A stretch of DNA of 64,000 nucleotides from JAISST01 sp050434145 (GCF_050434145.1 NZ_JBNPVX010000001.1:106405-170404), one strand, 5' to 3'. Positions 17,597 to 28,036 are shown, counted from the first letter of the stretch. Made by a program: numbers and translations. The notes: generated by a model not told the origin, from the letters alone.

Positions 17597-17630
17597 AAAG
17601 AAAGATCAAAATATTATAAGATCTTTCTTT
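17597..17630. terminator. Bidirectional terminator between convergent genes
   Basis: AAAGAAAGATC (17597-17607) pairs with GATCTTTCTTT (17620-17630); T-rich on both exit sides. Lies between the activator gene (rightward) and hflC (leftward). Confidence 0.85.
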
Positions 17631-17690
17631 TAAATTATCAAAAATTATACTAAAATTATTAAAAATAATTAAAATAATATTTTTTACTCT

Positions 17691-18572
17691 TTATTTACTT
17701 TTCATAAATATCTCTGCAATTGGTGAATCTTTTGGCAAAATTAATATATTTTTTTTATCACTTTTAAGAGATACTTTAGAAGCTTCCAGTGCTCTTATAA
17801 AAGAATAAAATTCTCTTCTACCACTATCTCCATAAGCCTCAGACAATATTCGCATATATTCTCCTTCACCTTCTGCAATAATTTTTGCAGCTTGCATATT
17901 GGCATCTGATATTCTTATATTGATTTCTCTATCAGTGGAGTTTTTAATTACTTTAGCTTCACCTTCCCCTTCTGCAGTATATGTTGCTGCTATTTTAGTC
18001 CTTTCTGATATCATCCTCTCATATACAGCTTGTTTATTATCCTCAGGTAAATCCAATCTTTTTATTTCAATAGTTTTTATTTCAATACCATATTCCATCA
18101 TACTAGTCTTAACTGGATCTTCAATCGATTCTTGTAATGTTCCATCCCTTATAACTATAATATCATTTTGATCCATATTACTTATCACAGTTTTTAATGA
18201 GTTATATACAGTACTTTCTATTCTTCGTCTTGCTTCATCCAAAGATGCATTAAGAGTCTGCACAAATACTTGTGGATTTTTTATTCTCCATAACACATAA
18301 CTATCAGCAGTCATTGTTTTTTTATCTCTTGTTATTACATCTGACGGTGTCAGATCATATACCATTATAGCTTGTGGTAAAGTTGAAACTTCCTCCAAAA
18401 AAGGTATTTTCAAGCTCAATCCTGGTTGATCTATTGTTCTTTCAATTTTTTCAAATTTTTTAATTATTGTATATTCATTCTTTTTTGTTATAACTAAAAC
18501 TGAATTATAAAATATTGTTCCTATTATAATTAATACAATTAATATTGAAATAGACTTCATTAATTTTTTCAA
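17691..18572 (-). CDS. hflC: HflC, SPFH/prohibitin-family membrane protease regulator
   Basis: Inner-membrane SPFH protein that forms a cage with HflK around FtsH in bacteria where it is studied. 293 residues from a TTG start. One N-terminal membrane helix, SPFH domain (about 25-200), coiled-coil region rich in Ala/Glu (TYTAEGEGEAKVIKN, IIAEGEGEYMRI). The TTG at 18572 is chosen because GGAGGTG lies six bases upstream and overlaps the end of hflK; ATG codons at 18587 or farther upstream lack this spacing. The hflK stop and the hflC start are one base apart, indicating coupled translation. Confidence 0.88.
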   Translation of the reverse strand: MKKLMKSISILIVLIIIGTIFYNSVLVITKKNEYTIIKKFEKIERTIDQPGLSLKIPFLEEVSTLPQAIMVYDLTPSDVITRDKKTMTADSYVLWRIKNPQVFVQTLNASLDEARRRIESTVYNSLKTVISNMDQNDIIVIRDGTLQESIEDPVKTSMMEYGIEIKTIEIKRLDLPEDNKQAVYERMISERTKIAATYTAEGEGEAKVIKNSTDREINIRISDANMQAAKIIAEGEGEYMRILSEAYGDSGRREFYSFIRALEASKVSLKSDKKNILILPKDSPIAEIFMKSK

Positions 18573-18573
18573 A

Positions 18574-19557
18574 TTATTCACCTCCATTCGTAAAAGAATC
18601 AAGAGGTAATACAGTTTGTGTATTCCCTGTTCCATCTACAATGATTTTTAAATTTGGTAATAACTCTTCCATTGTTTCATAAAACATCCTTTCTTTAGTA
18701 ATTTCTGGATTTTTTACATATTCAGCATACATTGCATTAAACCTCGCTACCTGACTATTAGCTTCATTTATTCTTTGAGCTTTTGTAGTTTCTGCTTCTT
18801 GTAAAATTCTATCTATTTCTGCTTTTGCATTAGGCAATCTTTCATTTCTATATCTATTGGCATTATTTATAACTGTTTCCTTTGCTTGTTTGGCTGTTTC
18901 CACAGATTTAAATGCCTGCATTACTTCATTAGTTGGTGGTTCTGCATCTTGAATAGTAATTGTTACCAAAACTATCCCAATATCATGTTCTTCCAGTTTT
19001 TTATCTATTTCACCCTTTATTCTCGCTTGTATCTCTCCTTTTCCAGTTGTCAATACTTCATCTACATCATATGCCCCTATAGTAGAACGTATACAGCCTT
19101 GTGCAAGATTCTCCAATATTTTTATTGGTTCCACTGATGCATAAAGAAATTTTAATGGCTCTGACACTTTATAAGATAAGTAAAAATCTATATTAACAAA
19201 GTTATAGTCTTTTGTTATCATCATTGACTCAGAAAGTCGGCTTGTGTTGCTGTTAACATCATATCCTATTGTAATAGATTTTATAGTTGTATCAACCTTC
19301 TCCACTCTTTCTATTATTGGCAACTTAAAATGCAATCCTGGAGTCTCCACAGAATGTGGTATTCCAAATCTTGTTACAACTGCTTTTTCTTTATCTGCAA
19401 TTTTATAGTATGAATCAAAACCTGCTATTATCACAATTAAACTTATTACAATTAGCACAATTGACATACTTATCTTGGAAAATATTTTTTTCAATGGTTC
19501 TGGTATTTTCCCTGAAAAATTATTAAAGGGATTGTTTACATGGTTATTATTACTCAT
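18574..19557 (-). CDS. hflK: HflK, SPFH-family partner of HflC
   Basis: 327 residues; a short N-terminal Asn/Pro-rich cytoplasmic segment, one membrane helix (about 28-52), SPFH domain (about 55-240), then a helical region. Typical features: EKAVVTRFG near the start of the domain, VLTTGKGEIQARIK, and the C-terminal LPLDSF. Partner of the downstream hflC; ends with the bases that serve as the hflC ribosome site. Upstream is uppP with a 13-base gap, so part of a PHP-hldD-uppP-hflK-hflC operon. Confidence 0.9.
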   Translation of the reverse strand: MSNNNHVNNPFNNFSGKIPEPLKKIFSKISMSIVLIVISLIVIIAGFDSYYKIADKEKAVVTRFGIPHSVETPGLHFKLPIIERVEKVDTTIKSITIGYDVNSNTSRLSESMMITKDYNFVNIDFYLSYKVSEPLKFLYASVEPIKILENLAQGCIRSTIGAYDVDEVLTTGKGEIQARIKGEIDKKLEEHDIGIVLVTITIQDAEPPTNEVMQAFKSVETAKQAKETVINNANRYRNERLPNAKAEIDRILQEAETTKAQRINEANSQVARFNAMYAEYVKNPEITKERMFYETMEELLPNLKIIVDGTGNTQTVLPLDSFTNGGE

Positions 19558-19570
19558 AATTTACCTCCAT

Positions 19571-20386
19571 CTATTTTATAAAGAAAACAGATAATAATAC
19601 AATTATACCAAACACAATTCTATATATTCCAAATGGTATAAAACTTTTTCTTTTTATGTATCCCATAAACCACCTAATAACTACGTAAGATACAATAAAA
19701 GAGACTAGAGTCCCTAGCCCTAATAAGATCCACTCCTCTTTAGTAAAATTGAACCCACTTTTTCGTAACTTCAATAATGTTGCCCCAAACATAGTTGGTA
19801 TTGCCAACAAAAATGTAAATTCTGCTGCTACAGCTCTGGAAAGCCCTAATAATAATCCTCCTATTATTGTGGCACCTGATCTGGATGTTCCTGGTATAAG
19901 AGCTAAACATTGGAACATTCCTACCAAAAAGGCTTTTGCAAAAGATATTTTATCAATATCTTTTACCTCAGATTCTGTATTTGCATAATAACTTTCAACT
20001 AAAATAAATATAATTCCATAAAAAATTAAGGCTGCTGATATTATTATTACATTGTCCATAAAATATGCATCAATTACATCATCAAACTTCAATCCTACTA
20101 ATACTGTAGGTAAAATAGCTACTCCTACCTTTGTCCATAATATAATTTTTTTCTTACGTTCCTTGCTATCTATAACAAACGGATTAATCATCTTCCAAAA
20201 GTATATTATTACAGCAAATATTGAGCCAAGTTGCACTATTGCCAGAAACAATTCTCTGAAATTACCAGTAATTCCACCTTTTATAAATTTTTCTACTAAA
20301 ATCATGTGTCCAGTGCTACTTACAGGTAAAAATTCTGTCAACCCTTGGACTATTCCTAAGATTGTTACCACTAAAAAAAGATTCAT
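19571..20386 (-). CDS. uppP: Undecaprenyl-diphosphatase
   Basis: Integral membrane phosphatase (BacA family) that regenerates undecaprenyl phosphate for peptidoglycan and O-antigen export. 271 residues, about eight membrane segments. Both signature motifs are present: EFLPVSSTGH (Ser/Thr and His of the active site, residues about 18-27) and IPGTSRSGATI (about 164-174). AGGGGG ribosome site. Next to hldD, another envelope gene. Confidence 0.96.
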   Translation of the reverse strand: MNLFLVVTILGIVQGLTEFLPVSSTGHMILVEKFIKGGITGNFRELFLAIVQLGSIFAVIIYFWKMINPFVIDSKERKKKIILWTKVGVAILPTVLVGLKFDDVIDAYFMDNVIIISAALIFYGIIFILVESYYANTESEVKDIDKISFAKAFLVGMFQCLALIPGTSRSGATIIGGLLLGLSRAVAAEFTFLLAIPTMFGATLLKLRKSGFNFTKEEWILLGLGTLVSFIVSYVVIRWFMGYIKRKSFIPFGIYRIVFGIIVLLSVFFIK

Positions 20387-20394
20387 TTTTCCCC

Positions 20395-21393
20395 CTATAA
20401 ATATTTATCTTCCATAGCAAGATATTTGCTTACATAGTCCTTTATACCATCTTCAAGAGTATAAAATTCTTTTGTATACCCTGCATTACGTAATTTTTTC
20501 ATTGTTGCTTGTGTAAAATATTGATATCTTCCTTGTAAGTCATCTGGCATTGGAATATACTCAATTACTTCCTCAGATTTTATCTTATCATTTTTTGCTG
20601 CTATTTTTATAGTAGCCATTGATAAGTCAAAAAAACTTCTAGCTATTCCTGTCCCCATATTATATATACCTGATTCTACTTTATTGGTCAATAAAAAATA
20701 TATTATACTTACTACATCTTTCACATATATGAAATCACGTAATTGTCCCCCATCAGAATATTCTTTTTTGTGGGATTTAAATAATTTTACTTTCCCATCT
20801 TTTTTATATTGGTTGAAAGTATGAAAAATCATAGAAGCCATTCTTCCTTTATGATATTCTTGTGGTCCATATACATTGAAAAATTTTAAGCCTATCCATT
20901 GACTTGGCGTATCTTTTTGTTTTGATGCCCAGTCATCAAACATCTTTTTAGAATAACCATATTTATTTAATGGAAGTAATTTCTGTAATTCTTTTGATGA
21001 AACATCGTCATCATATCCCAAATTTCCATCTCCATAAGTTGCAGCAGAAGAAGCATATATAAAAGGAATCTTCATATATGTTGCCACTTTCCACAATTTT
21101 TTACTATACTCATAATTATTTTCTATAAGAAAATCACCATCTTGTTCTGTAGTAGCAGAACAAGCTCCCATGTGGATAATTCCTTTTAATTTCTTAGTAT
21201 TATTTGGATTATCTAACCAAATGAATAAATTGTCTTTATCAATCCAATCATCATATTCTCTTTTTCTTATATTAAGCCATTTATCTTCACTTCTTAATTT
21301 ATCTACTAGCAGAATGTGCTTTATTCCCATTTCATTAAGCTGCCAAATTAATGCACTTCCTATCATACCAGCAGCACCTGTAATAATATACAT
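20395..21393 (-). CDS. hldD: ADP-L-glycero-D-manno-heptose 6-epimerase
   Basis: Makes ADP-L-glycero-beta-D-manno-heptose, donor for the LPS inner core. 332 residues. Extended SDR: TGAAGMIGS nucleotide motif, D for NADP ribose region (VDKLRSEDKW), YGYSKKMFD catalytic Tyr-x3-Lys, FNVYGPQEYHKGRMAS. The heptosyltransferases that would use its product are at 29786-30829 and 39075-41349. TTGGAGGT ribosome site overlapping the end of the PHP gene. Confidence 0.95.
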   Translation of the reverse strand: MYIITGAAGMIGSALIWQLNEMGIKHILLVDKLRSEDKWLNIRKREYDDWIDKDNLFIWLDNPNNTKKLKGIIHMGACSATTEQDGDFLIENNYEYSKKLWKVATYMKIPFIYASSAATYGDGNLGYDDDVSSKELQKLLPLNKYGYSKKMFDDWASKQKDTPSQWIGLKFFNVYGPQEYHKGRMASMIFHTFNQYKKDGKVKLFKSHKKEYSDGGQLRDFIYVKDVVSIIYFLLTNKVESGIYNMGTGIARSFFDLSMATIKIAAKNDKIKSEEVIEYIPMPDDLQGRYQYFTQATMKKLRNAGYTKEFYTLEDGIKDYVSKYLAMEDKYL

Positions 21394-21408
21394 CCAATAC
21401 CTCCAAAA

Positions 21409-22248
21409 CTAATGCAAATAACTTTTATAGTTAGATTTTATTTCTAAAAATTGTCCATATTCAATTCCACCACTACCTATCTCTATCCCAGTTCTATTAT
21501 CTCCATGAAAATCCGAGCCTCCTGTAGCTAATAAAGAATATTTTTTAGCTAATCTATTGTAACATTTTCTATCACTTTTCCCATAACTACTATAATAACA
21601 TTCAATTGCACCTAATCCGTTTTTTTTTAAATTTAATATTAATTCTTCCAGATAATTCTCATCAGAAGTAATTAGATGAGGATGAGCTAGCGACGACAAT
21701 CCTCCATTTTTTCTTATCAATTCTACTGCTTTCTGTGGAGAAAATTTTTCTTTTTCTACATATGCCAAACCATCTTTTCCAAGATACTTTGTAAATGCTT
21801 CTAACATGGTAGACGTATATTTTTTATCAATCAAATATTTTGCTATATGCATTCTACCAAGAATATTTCCTGTAGTATATTTTTTTAATTCTTCACCATC
21901 AACTACAATCCCATTTTCTTCTAATTTATCTATTATTTTTCTATTTCTTCTTTTTCTTTCATCTTGAAGATATTTTATTTCTTCTAAAAAAATTGAGTCT
22001 TCAATATTCAAAAAATATCCTAATATATGAACTTCATTGCGATCTATATTACATGATATTTCTATCCCATTTATAAATTCTATACCATATTCTTTTGATG
22101 CTTCTAGTCCTAATTTTAGACCATCTATTGTATCATGATCTGTTATTGCTATTACTTTCATATTCTTCTTATATGCTTCCTCAATTATTTCTCTAGAAGA
22201 AAATGTCCCATCTGACCAATTAGTATGTATGTGTAAATCAATTTTCAT
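21409..22248 (-). CDS. PHP-domain phosphoesterase
   Basis: Metal-dependent phosphoesterase of the PHP family (RNase AM / nucleoside bisphosphate phosphatase type is the closest guess). 279 residues from the ATG at 22248; an in-frame GTG at 22260 is part of the ribosome site (GTGGTG) instead. Metal ligand motifs: HIHTNWSDG (residues 5-13), ITDHDTIDG, SLAHPH and GGSDFHGDN near the C terminus. Heads the operon running to hflC. Confidence 0.87.
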   Translation of the reverse strand: MKIDLHIHTNWSDGTFSSREIIEEAYKKNMKVIAITDHDTIDGLKLGLEASKEYGIEFINGIEISCNIDRNEVHILGYFLNIEDSIFLEEIKYLQDERKRRNRKIIDKLEENGIVVDGEELKKYTTGNILGRMHIAKYLIDKKYTSTMLEAFTKYLGKDGLAYVEKEKFSPQKAVELIRKNGGLSSLAHPHLITSDENYLEELILNLKKNGLGAIECYYSSYGKSDRKCYNRLAKKYSLLATGGSDFHGDNRTGIEIGSGGIEYGQFLEIKSNYKSYLH

Positions 22249-22349
22249 AAAAATCACCACACAATAATAAATATTTTATACCACATAGTATAAAACAAAA
22301 GTATAATCATTTAAAAATATACTACTTTTTTAACAATTTTTATATAACA

Positions 22350-22380
22350 ATAAAAACAAGGGCATCTTGAATAAGATGCC
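22350..22380 (-). terminator. Terminator downstream of the secreted-protein gene
   Basis: GGCATCTT (22361-22368), loop GAAT, AAGATGCC (22373-22380); on the - strand it is followed by CTTGTTTTTATTG. Ends the ligA/secA/22396 direction before the PHP operon. Confidence 0.85.
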
Positions 22381-22395
22381 TTATCTTTTATATAA

Positions 22396-23139
22396 TTATT
22401 TTCCCCATTTATCAAGTTGTGATAAATAGTCAGGATAAGCAAGGTACATAGCTTTTGCATTTATATTGTTTCTTTCTTGTTTTCCTACTACTCCTGAATT
22501 AAGCTCTGCCAATTTCTTAGTTCTGCTAGACATCTCTTTATTATACCAAACATTTGCATTATAGAAATGTTCTTTTTTCATTACATCATTTAGTATTTTT
22601 CTTAGAGCTTTTGTCTCTTTTTTTGTAAAATTTTTAATTTTTGCTAATTCCATTAACTCATTCCAATCTTTTGGGTCAGCTACTGCTTTGATTTGCTTTG
22701 CTGGATTATCAATACCTGACAATGATGCCTCTACTACAATTCTTCTCGCCAATTCTGCAGGACTTTTTAAATTTTCTGACTTCAACGCAAAAGTTCTTGG
22801 CATTTTTTTTCTATATTTATCAACCAAGCTTACAAATTCTTTGTAGTCATCTCCTACAATTTCATATTCTTCTTTTTTACTCAATGAACTTAGAAATTGA
22901 AAATCTTTTTCTTTCATTATTCCAGTTTTTCTTAAGTATATAATTACATCATCATCTCCATACCAATCTTCAATATAAGCTTCTCTTTTAATAATATCAG
23001 TGATAGTCTTCTCCCAATTTTTAGCTGATTCTGTTGTTAATAAATACTGAATTTCTGCAGAATTTCCCCCACTTCCAAAAATTCCACCAAAAGATATTGC
23101 TGATATTACTAATAATGCTACTAATAAAATTTTTTTCAT
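22396..23139 (-). CDS. Predicted exported protein of unknown function
   Basis: 247 residues. A clear signal peptide (MKKILLVALLVISAISFGG) is followed by a hydrophilic, Lys/Glu-rich, mostly helical mature region with no Cys and no family motif I recognise. Segments such as SPAELARRIVVEASLSG and KAVADPKDWNELMELA look like helical repeats. Good ribosome site (AGGAGGAAAAA). It follows secA by 49 bases and may be co-transcribed with it. Function unknown; likely periplasmic or surface-located. Confidence 0.75.
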   Translation of the reverse strand: MKKILLVALLVISAISFGGIFGSGGNSAEIQYLLTTESAKNWEKTITDIIKREAYIEDWYGDDDVIIYLRKTGIMKEKDFQFLSSLSKKEEYEIVGDDYKEFVSLVDKYRKKMPRTFALKSENLKSPAELARRIVVEASLSGIDNPAKQIKAVADPKDWNELMELAKIKNFTKKETKALRKILNDVMKKEHFYNANVWYNKEMSSRTKKLAELNSGVVGKQERNNINAKAMYLAYPDYLSQLDKWGK

Positions 23140-23188
23140 TTTTTCCTCCTGACAATGTTATATTATGTTTATAATGTTAATAAAATAC

Positions 23189-25867
23189 TTACTTTATACG
23201 ACCACAACAATTTTTATACTTCTTGCCACTTCCACAAGAACAGAATGAATTTCTACTCTGAGCATCCTCTTCAAAACTTTCTTCAGTTTCAGACCCACCA
23301 GAATAATTGATGTTTTCAACCTCATCCTCTTTTGGTTCCAATTTTTCTTCCTCTGGATTCTTTATTATTACTTTGAATAAATACGAAGTTGCCTGTTCTT
23401 TTATTGTTAGCAGCATTTGTTCATACATTTCACTAGAAAGTAATTTATATTCTACAACAGGATCCTTTTGACCATATGCTCTCAAGTATATTCCTTCCCT
23501 CAATCCATCCAAAGATTTTAAATGTTCTCTCCATCTACCATCTACTACATCTAAAAGAATATATTTTTCAAGCTTTCTCATCAAATCTGTTCCCAATTGT
23601 CTTTCTTTTTCTTCATATATATTTAGTATGTCTTTATAAACTTTTTTACTATATTCTTCTTCGCTAAATGCTTTATATTCATCTAAATTTTCTATTTCAT
23701 AACCATATTTTTCATATAAATATTCTGAAAGTCCAGCTATATCCCAATCTTCCTTAAATTCACCTTGAAACCTTGAAAATACCTGAGTATATATAGTATC
23801 ATGCAACATTTGAACTATTGTTTCTCTTAAGTCATCTTTTTCTAGAGCCTCATTTCTACTTGCATAGATAGCAGTTCTTTGTTTATTCATTACATCATCA
23901 AATTCCAACAAACTCTTTCTTCTTCCAAAGTTCAATGATTCGATTTGTGTCTGTGCTGATTCTATCCTTCTATTTACCATAGAATGTACTATTGGTTCTC
24001 CTTCTGGATATTTTAGGAACTGCATTGCTTTCATAGCTCTCTCAGATCCAAATAATCTCATTAAATCGTCTTCCAATGACAAATAAAATTCAGATTCTCC
24101 AGGATCTCCTTGTCTACCAGAACGTCCCCTCAACTGATTATCAATACGACGTGATTCATGTCTTTCTGTTCCCAGAATAAATAATCCACCACTTGCAAGA
24201 ACTTTTTCTCTTTCTGCTTCACATTGTAATCTATATTTTGTAAGAACCTCATCATAGTTATCTACTTCTCTATTTCCACATTCATTTATGGCAAGGAATT
24301 CCGGATTCCCCCCCAACATTATATCAGTTCCTCTCCCAGCCATGTTAGTAGCTATTGTCACAGCTCCATATCTCCCAGCTTGAGCAACTATTTCTGCTTC
24401 CTTAGCATGAAATTTTGCATTCAATACATTATGAGGAACATTAGCAGCTTTCAATAAATCTGATAATTCTTCTGAACTCTTTATAGATATTGTTCCTACT
24501 AATACTGGTTCTCCCTTAGCATGTAATTCTTTTATTTTGGCTATTATTGCATTAGTTTTTTCAATTTTAGATTTATACACCAAATCTAGATGATCTATTC
24601 TAATTACTGGTCTATTAGTAGGTATTACCACTACTTCCAATCCATAAGTATGCATAAACTCAGCTGCTTCTGTTTCTGCTGTTCCTGTCATCCCAGACAG
24701 TTTTTTATACATTCTGAAATAATTTTGTAATGTTATTGAAGCTAATGTCTGGTTCTCTCCAGCAACTGTAACTTCTTCTTTTGCCTCCAGAGCTTGGTGT
24801 AATCCATCAGAATAACGCCTTCCATCCATTGCTCTTCCAGTAAATTCATCTATGATTATTACTTGACCATCTTTTATCATGTAATCTCTATCTTTTACAA
24901 ACAGTTCTTTTGCTCTTAAAGCCTGAGTCAGATAATGCGTTAATTCAATATGCTCTGCTGAATATAAATTATCTATCTTTAATAATTGCTCTACTTTCTT
25001 TACTCCCTTTTCAGTCATAACCACATTTTTAGATTTTTCATCTATTTCATAGTCACCCCATCGTAAATCAGCAATATCTATCATTCTTTTTTCTTTTGGA
25101 TCTTTTATTTTCTCAGTTTCTGTACTTCGCACTAACATTCCAGATATTTTGTTAAATATCTTATATAGCTCAATAGTATCGTTTGTAGCACCAGAAATAA
25201 TCAACGGAGTTCTTGCTTCATCTATTAATATTGAGTCAACCTCATCCACTATGCAAAAGCTTAATTCCCTCTGAACTTTTTCTTCTACAGAATTAACCAT
25301 ATTATCTCTCAAATAATCAAATCCAAATTCTGAATTGGTTCCATATGTAATATCAGACTTATAAGCTTTTTTTCTTTCCTCAGTAGATATCCCATTTAAT
25401 ATTACTCCTGAAGTAAGACCTAAGAAAGAATATAATCTTCCCATCTGTTCTCTATCTCTAGCCGCTAAATAATCATTCACCGTAATTACATGTACTCCAT
25501 TGCCTGCTAATGCATTGAGATAAACAGCTGCAGTCGCAACTAGAGTCTTCCCTTCCCCTGTCTTCATCTCAGTTATTTTACCTTCATGAAGAACTATAGC
25601 ACCTATCAATTGTACATCATAATGCCTAAGCCCCAATACTCTTTTAGAGGCCTCTCTTACTAATCCAAATGCTTCTATTAATATATCATCTAATGTTTCA
25701 CCTTTAGACAATCTTTCTTTAAATTCGGTAGTCTTCTCTTTTAGCTGCTCATCACTGCATTTTTCATAATCGCTTTCCAATTTATTAATTTCTTCAACAA
25801 TTTTAGTAATTCTCTTTATTTCCCTATCATTCTTTGTTCCAAATATTTTATTTAGTATTCCAAACAT
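23189..25867 (-). CDS. secA: Preprotein translocase ATPase SecA
   Basis: Motor of the Sec export pathway. 892 residues. DEAD-like motor with GEGKTLVA (Walker A), VDEVDSILIDEARTPL (Walker B), GMTGTAETE, NMAGRGTDIMLGG and LRGRSGRQGDPG; helical scaffold YLRAYGQKDPVVEY; C-terminal SecB/zinc tail with CSCGSGKKYKNCC. All parts are present and in order. Lies between ligA (upstream) and the exported unknown. Confidence 0.98.
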   Translation of the reverse strand: MFGILNKIFGTKNDREIKRITKIVEEINKLESDYEKCSDEQLKEKTTEFKERLSKGETLDDILIEAFGLVREASKRVLGLRHYDVQLIGAIVLHEGKITEMKTGEGKTLVATAAVYLNALAGNGVHVITVNDYLAARDREQMGRLYSFLGLTSGVILNGISTEERKKAYKSDITYGTNSEFGFDYLRDNMVNSVEEKVQRELSFCIVDEVDSILIDEARTPLIISGATNDTIELYKIFNKISGMLVRSTETEKIKDPKEKRMIDIADLRWGDYEIDEKSKNVVMTEKGVKKVEQLLKIDNLYSAEHIELTHYLTQALRAKELFVKDRDYMIKDGQVIIIDEFTGRAMDGRRYSDGLHQALEAKEEVTVAGENQTLASITLQNYFRMYKKLSGMTGTAETEAAEFMHTYGLEVVVIPTNRPVIRIDHLDLVYKSKIEKTNAIIAKIKELHAKGEPVLVGTISIKSSEELSDLLKAANVPHNVLNAKFHAKEAEIVAQAGRYGAVTIATNMAGRGTDIMLGGNPEFLAINECGNREVDNYDEVLTKYRLQCEAEREKVLASGGLFILGTERHESRRIDNQLRGRSGRQGDPGESEFYLSLEDDLMRLFGSERAMKAMQFLKYPEGEPIVHSMVNRRIESAQTQIESLNFGRRKSLLEFDDVMNKQRTAIYASRNEALEKDDLRETIVQMLHDTIYTQVFSRFQGEFKEDWDIAGLSEYLYEKYGYEIENLDEYKAFSEEEYSKKVYKDILNIYEEKERQLGTDLMRKLEKYILLDVVDGRWREHLKSLDGLREGIYLRAYGQKDPVVEYKLLSSEMYEQMLLTIKEQATSYLFKVIIKNPEEEKLEPKEDEVENINYSGGSETEESFEEDAQSRNSFCSCGSGKKYKNCCGRIK

Positions 25868-25969
25868 TACAATCCTCTCTTTAACAATAAATTATATACA
25901 GACCTCTATAAACTATATGCTATCACAAAACTTAAAGATAGTCAATTAATTATGCATAAATTATGGCTA

Positions 25970-28036
25970 TCATTTTATTTTATTTCCACATAAATTTATG
26001 AATTCTGCTTCTGTTAAAATATTAACAGTTCCTATCTCTCTAGCTTTCTCCAATTTACTTCCTGCATCAGTTCCTACTATGAGATAGTCTAGCTTCTTAC
26101 TAACTCCTGATAAATTAGTCCCCCCCAATGCTTCTACAATATCCTTTATATCTTCTCTTTTAAATTTTTCCAATTTCCCTGTAAATAAAAATGTCTTATT
26201 CCTAAATTTATCCAATACCTCACTTGAAACATTTAATTCAGATGATTTATCCTTATTTTCTTCAATGGAAAAATTTACTCCATAATTTTTCAGTTTATTT
26301 ATGATTTCAATATTTTTTTCATTTCTAAAAAACTCATAAACACTAGTCCCAACTTTTTCTCCTACTCCATCAATAGATAGTAATTCATCTATTGTCATTC
26401 TGGCCAGTACATCTATATTTTTACTTTGTTTTGATAATAGATTGGCTAAAAATTTTCCTACATATGGAATTCCTAAAGCATACAATGTTTTTGAATATGC
26501 TCTTGCCTTACTTGCTTCTATTGCCTCCAATAAATTATCAACACTTTTTTCTCCCATTTTTTCCAATTCTATTAACTTTGACTTATAATTTTTCAATGTA
26601 TAAATATCTGTTATATCTTTTATATAACCTAATTCCAAAAATTTCTCCACTATTTTTGTCCCTAATCCACTAATATTCATCCCATCACGAGATACAAAAT
26701 ACTCAAACACACCTTGAATTATTGCAGGACAAACTGGATTAATACATTTCAAATCTACTAATCCTTCTTCTTTTATTAATTTATGCCCACATGATGGACA
26801 TTCTTGAGGCTCATCAATAATTTTTTCTTCACCTGTACGGACATCTTTTATTGATGAAACTACTTGTGGTATTATTTCTGCAGCTTTTTCAATAAAAACC
26901 ATGTCACCTACACGTATATCTTTTCTTTTAATTTCATCTATATTATGCAAACTTGCCCTTTTTACTTTACTACCAGACAACTCAACCTCTACCAATTCAG
27001 CCACAGGAGTTAATTTTCCAGTTCTTCCAACTTGCCATGTTATCCCATTCAATCTCGTAGATACTTGCTTTGCCATAAATTTATAAGCTATTGCCCATCT
27101 AGGAGATTTTGTTGTATAACCAATTTCTTCCCACATATTAATTTCATTTAGCTTGATTACCATTCCATCTGTCTCATAATCCAATGTTTCTCTATGAATT
27201 TCCCAATAATTTAATCTTTCTTCTATTTTTTCTACAGATGAAATCACTTCACAAATTCCTGTGGTTTTTATTCCCAATCTTTCAATGTATTTTAAGCTTT
27301 CATAGTGAGTTTTTATATTATATTTTTCTGCATCCACTAAAAAATAAAAGTAAGCATCTAAGTTCCTTTCTGCTACAATATTTGGATCTAATTGCCTTAG
27401 TGTCCCACTAGCAGCATTTCTTGGATTTGCAAATATTTCCTCCCCATTATCCATTCTTTTTTGATTTAGTTTTATAAATTTTGACTTAGGTAAGACTATT
27501 TCTCCTCTTACCTCAAGACTAATTTTTTCATTCAAGTATTTAGGAATTGACTTAATTGCCAATATATTTTCAGTAACATCCTCTCCCTCTATACCATCTC
27601 CACGAGTAATCCCTCGAACTAGCTCTCCATCCACATATTGAATACTTATACTGGCCCCATCCAGTTTCAATTCTAATGCAAAATCTAACTTTTCAGCCCT
27701 TACTGTTAAGTTCTTCACTATTTTACTTATAAAATTCGTAATATCGCCTATATTGTAACTATTACCCAAACTAAGCATTGGTTTATTATGCAATACTTTA
27801 CTAAACTTTGTATCTTTCAAGCTGGAACCAACTTTAACACTTGGTGAAGAAGTATTTTTAAATTGAGGATATGCGGTTTCCAAGTTTTCCAACTCTTTGA
27901 GCAACAGGTCATATTCAAAATCTGATACTATTGACCGATTTAATGAATAATACTGATCATTATATTCATCAATTTCTTTTCTCAATTCCGTTATTTTATT
28001 CTTTATTTCTACAAAATTCACATCTATTTTATTCAA
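25970..28036 (-). CDS. ligA: NAD-dependent DNA ligase
   Basis: Seals nicks in DNA replication and repair. About 688 residues. Adenylation domain with the AMP-lysine in LELKLDGAS, REGEIVLPKS-like GEIVLPKSKF, OB fold, Cys4 zinc finger (CPSCGH ... CINPVC), helix-hairpin-helix region (ALGIPYVGK, LLSIDGVGEKVG) and C-terminal BRCT domain (KTFLFTGKLEK). No ATG is well placed. A TTG at 28036 follows AGGTGAGG and is chosen; an in-frame GTG at 28045 lies within that ribosome site, so the exact N terminus is uncertain by a few residues. Confidence 0.95.
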   Translation of the reverse strand: MNKIDVNFVEIKNKITELRKEIDEYNDQYYSLNRSIVSDFEYDLLLKELENLETAYPQFKNTSSPSVKVGSSLKDTKFSKVLHNKPMLSLGNSYNIGDITNFISKIVKNLTVRAEKLDFALELKLDGASISIQYVDGELVRGITRGDGIEGEDVTENILAIKSIPKYLNEKISLEVRGEIVLPKSKFIKLNQKRMDNGEEIFANPRNAASGTLRQLDPNIVAERNLDAYFYFLVDAEKYNIKTHYESLKYIERLGIKTTGICEVISSVEKIEERLNYWEIHRETLDYETDGMVIKLNEINMWEEIGYTTKSPRWAIAYKFMAKQVSTRLNGITWQVGRTGKLTPVAELVEVELSGSKVKRASLHNIDEIKRKDIRVGDMVFIEKAAEIIPQVVSSIKDVRTGEEKIIDEPQECPSCGHKLIKEEGLVDLKCINPVCPAIIQGVFEYFVSRDGMNISGLGTKIVEKFLELGYIKDITDIYTLKNYKSKLIELEKMGEKSVDNLLEAIEASKARAYSKTLYALGIPYVGKFLANLLSKQSKNIDVLARMTIDELLSIDGVGEKVGTSVYEFFRNEKNIEIINKLKNYGVNFSIEENKDKSSELNVSSEVLDKFRNKTFLFTGKLEKFKREDIKDIVEALGGTNLSGVSKKLDYLIVGTDAGSKLEKAREIGTVNILTEAEFINLCGNKIK

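Noticed and set aside
18573..18635. N-terminal extension of HflC from 18635
   Set aside because: It overlaps hflK, has no ribosome site, and the TTG at 18572 sits at correct spacing after GGAGGTG.
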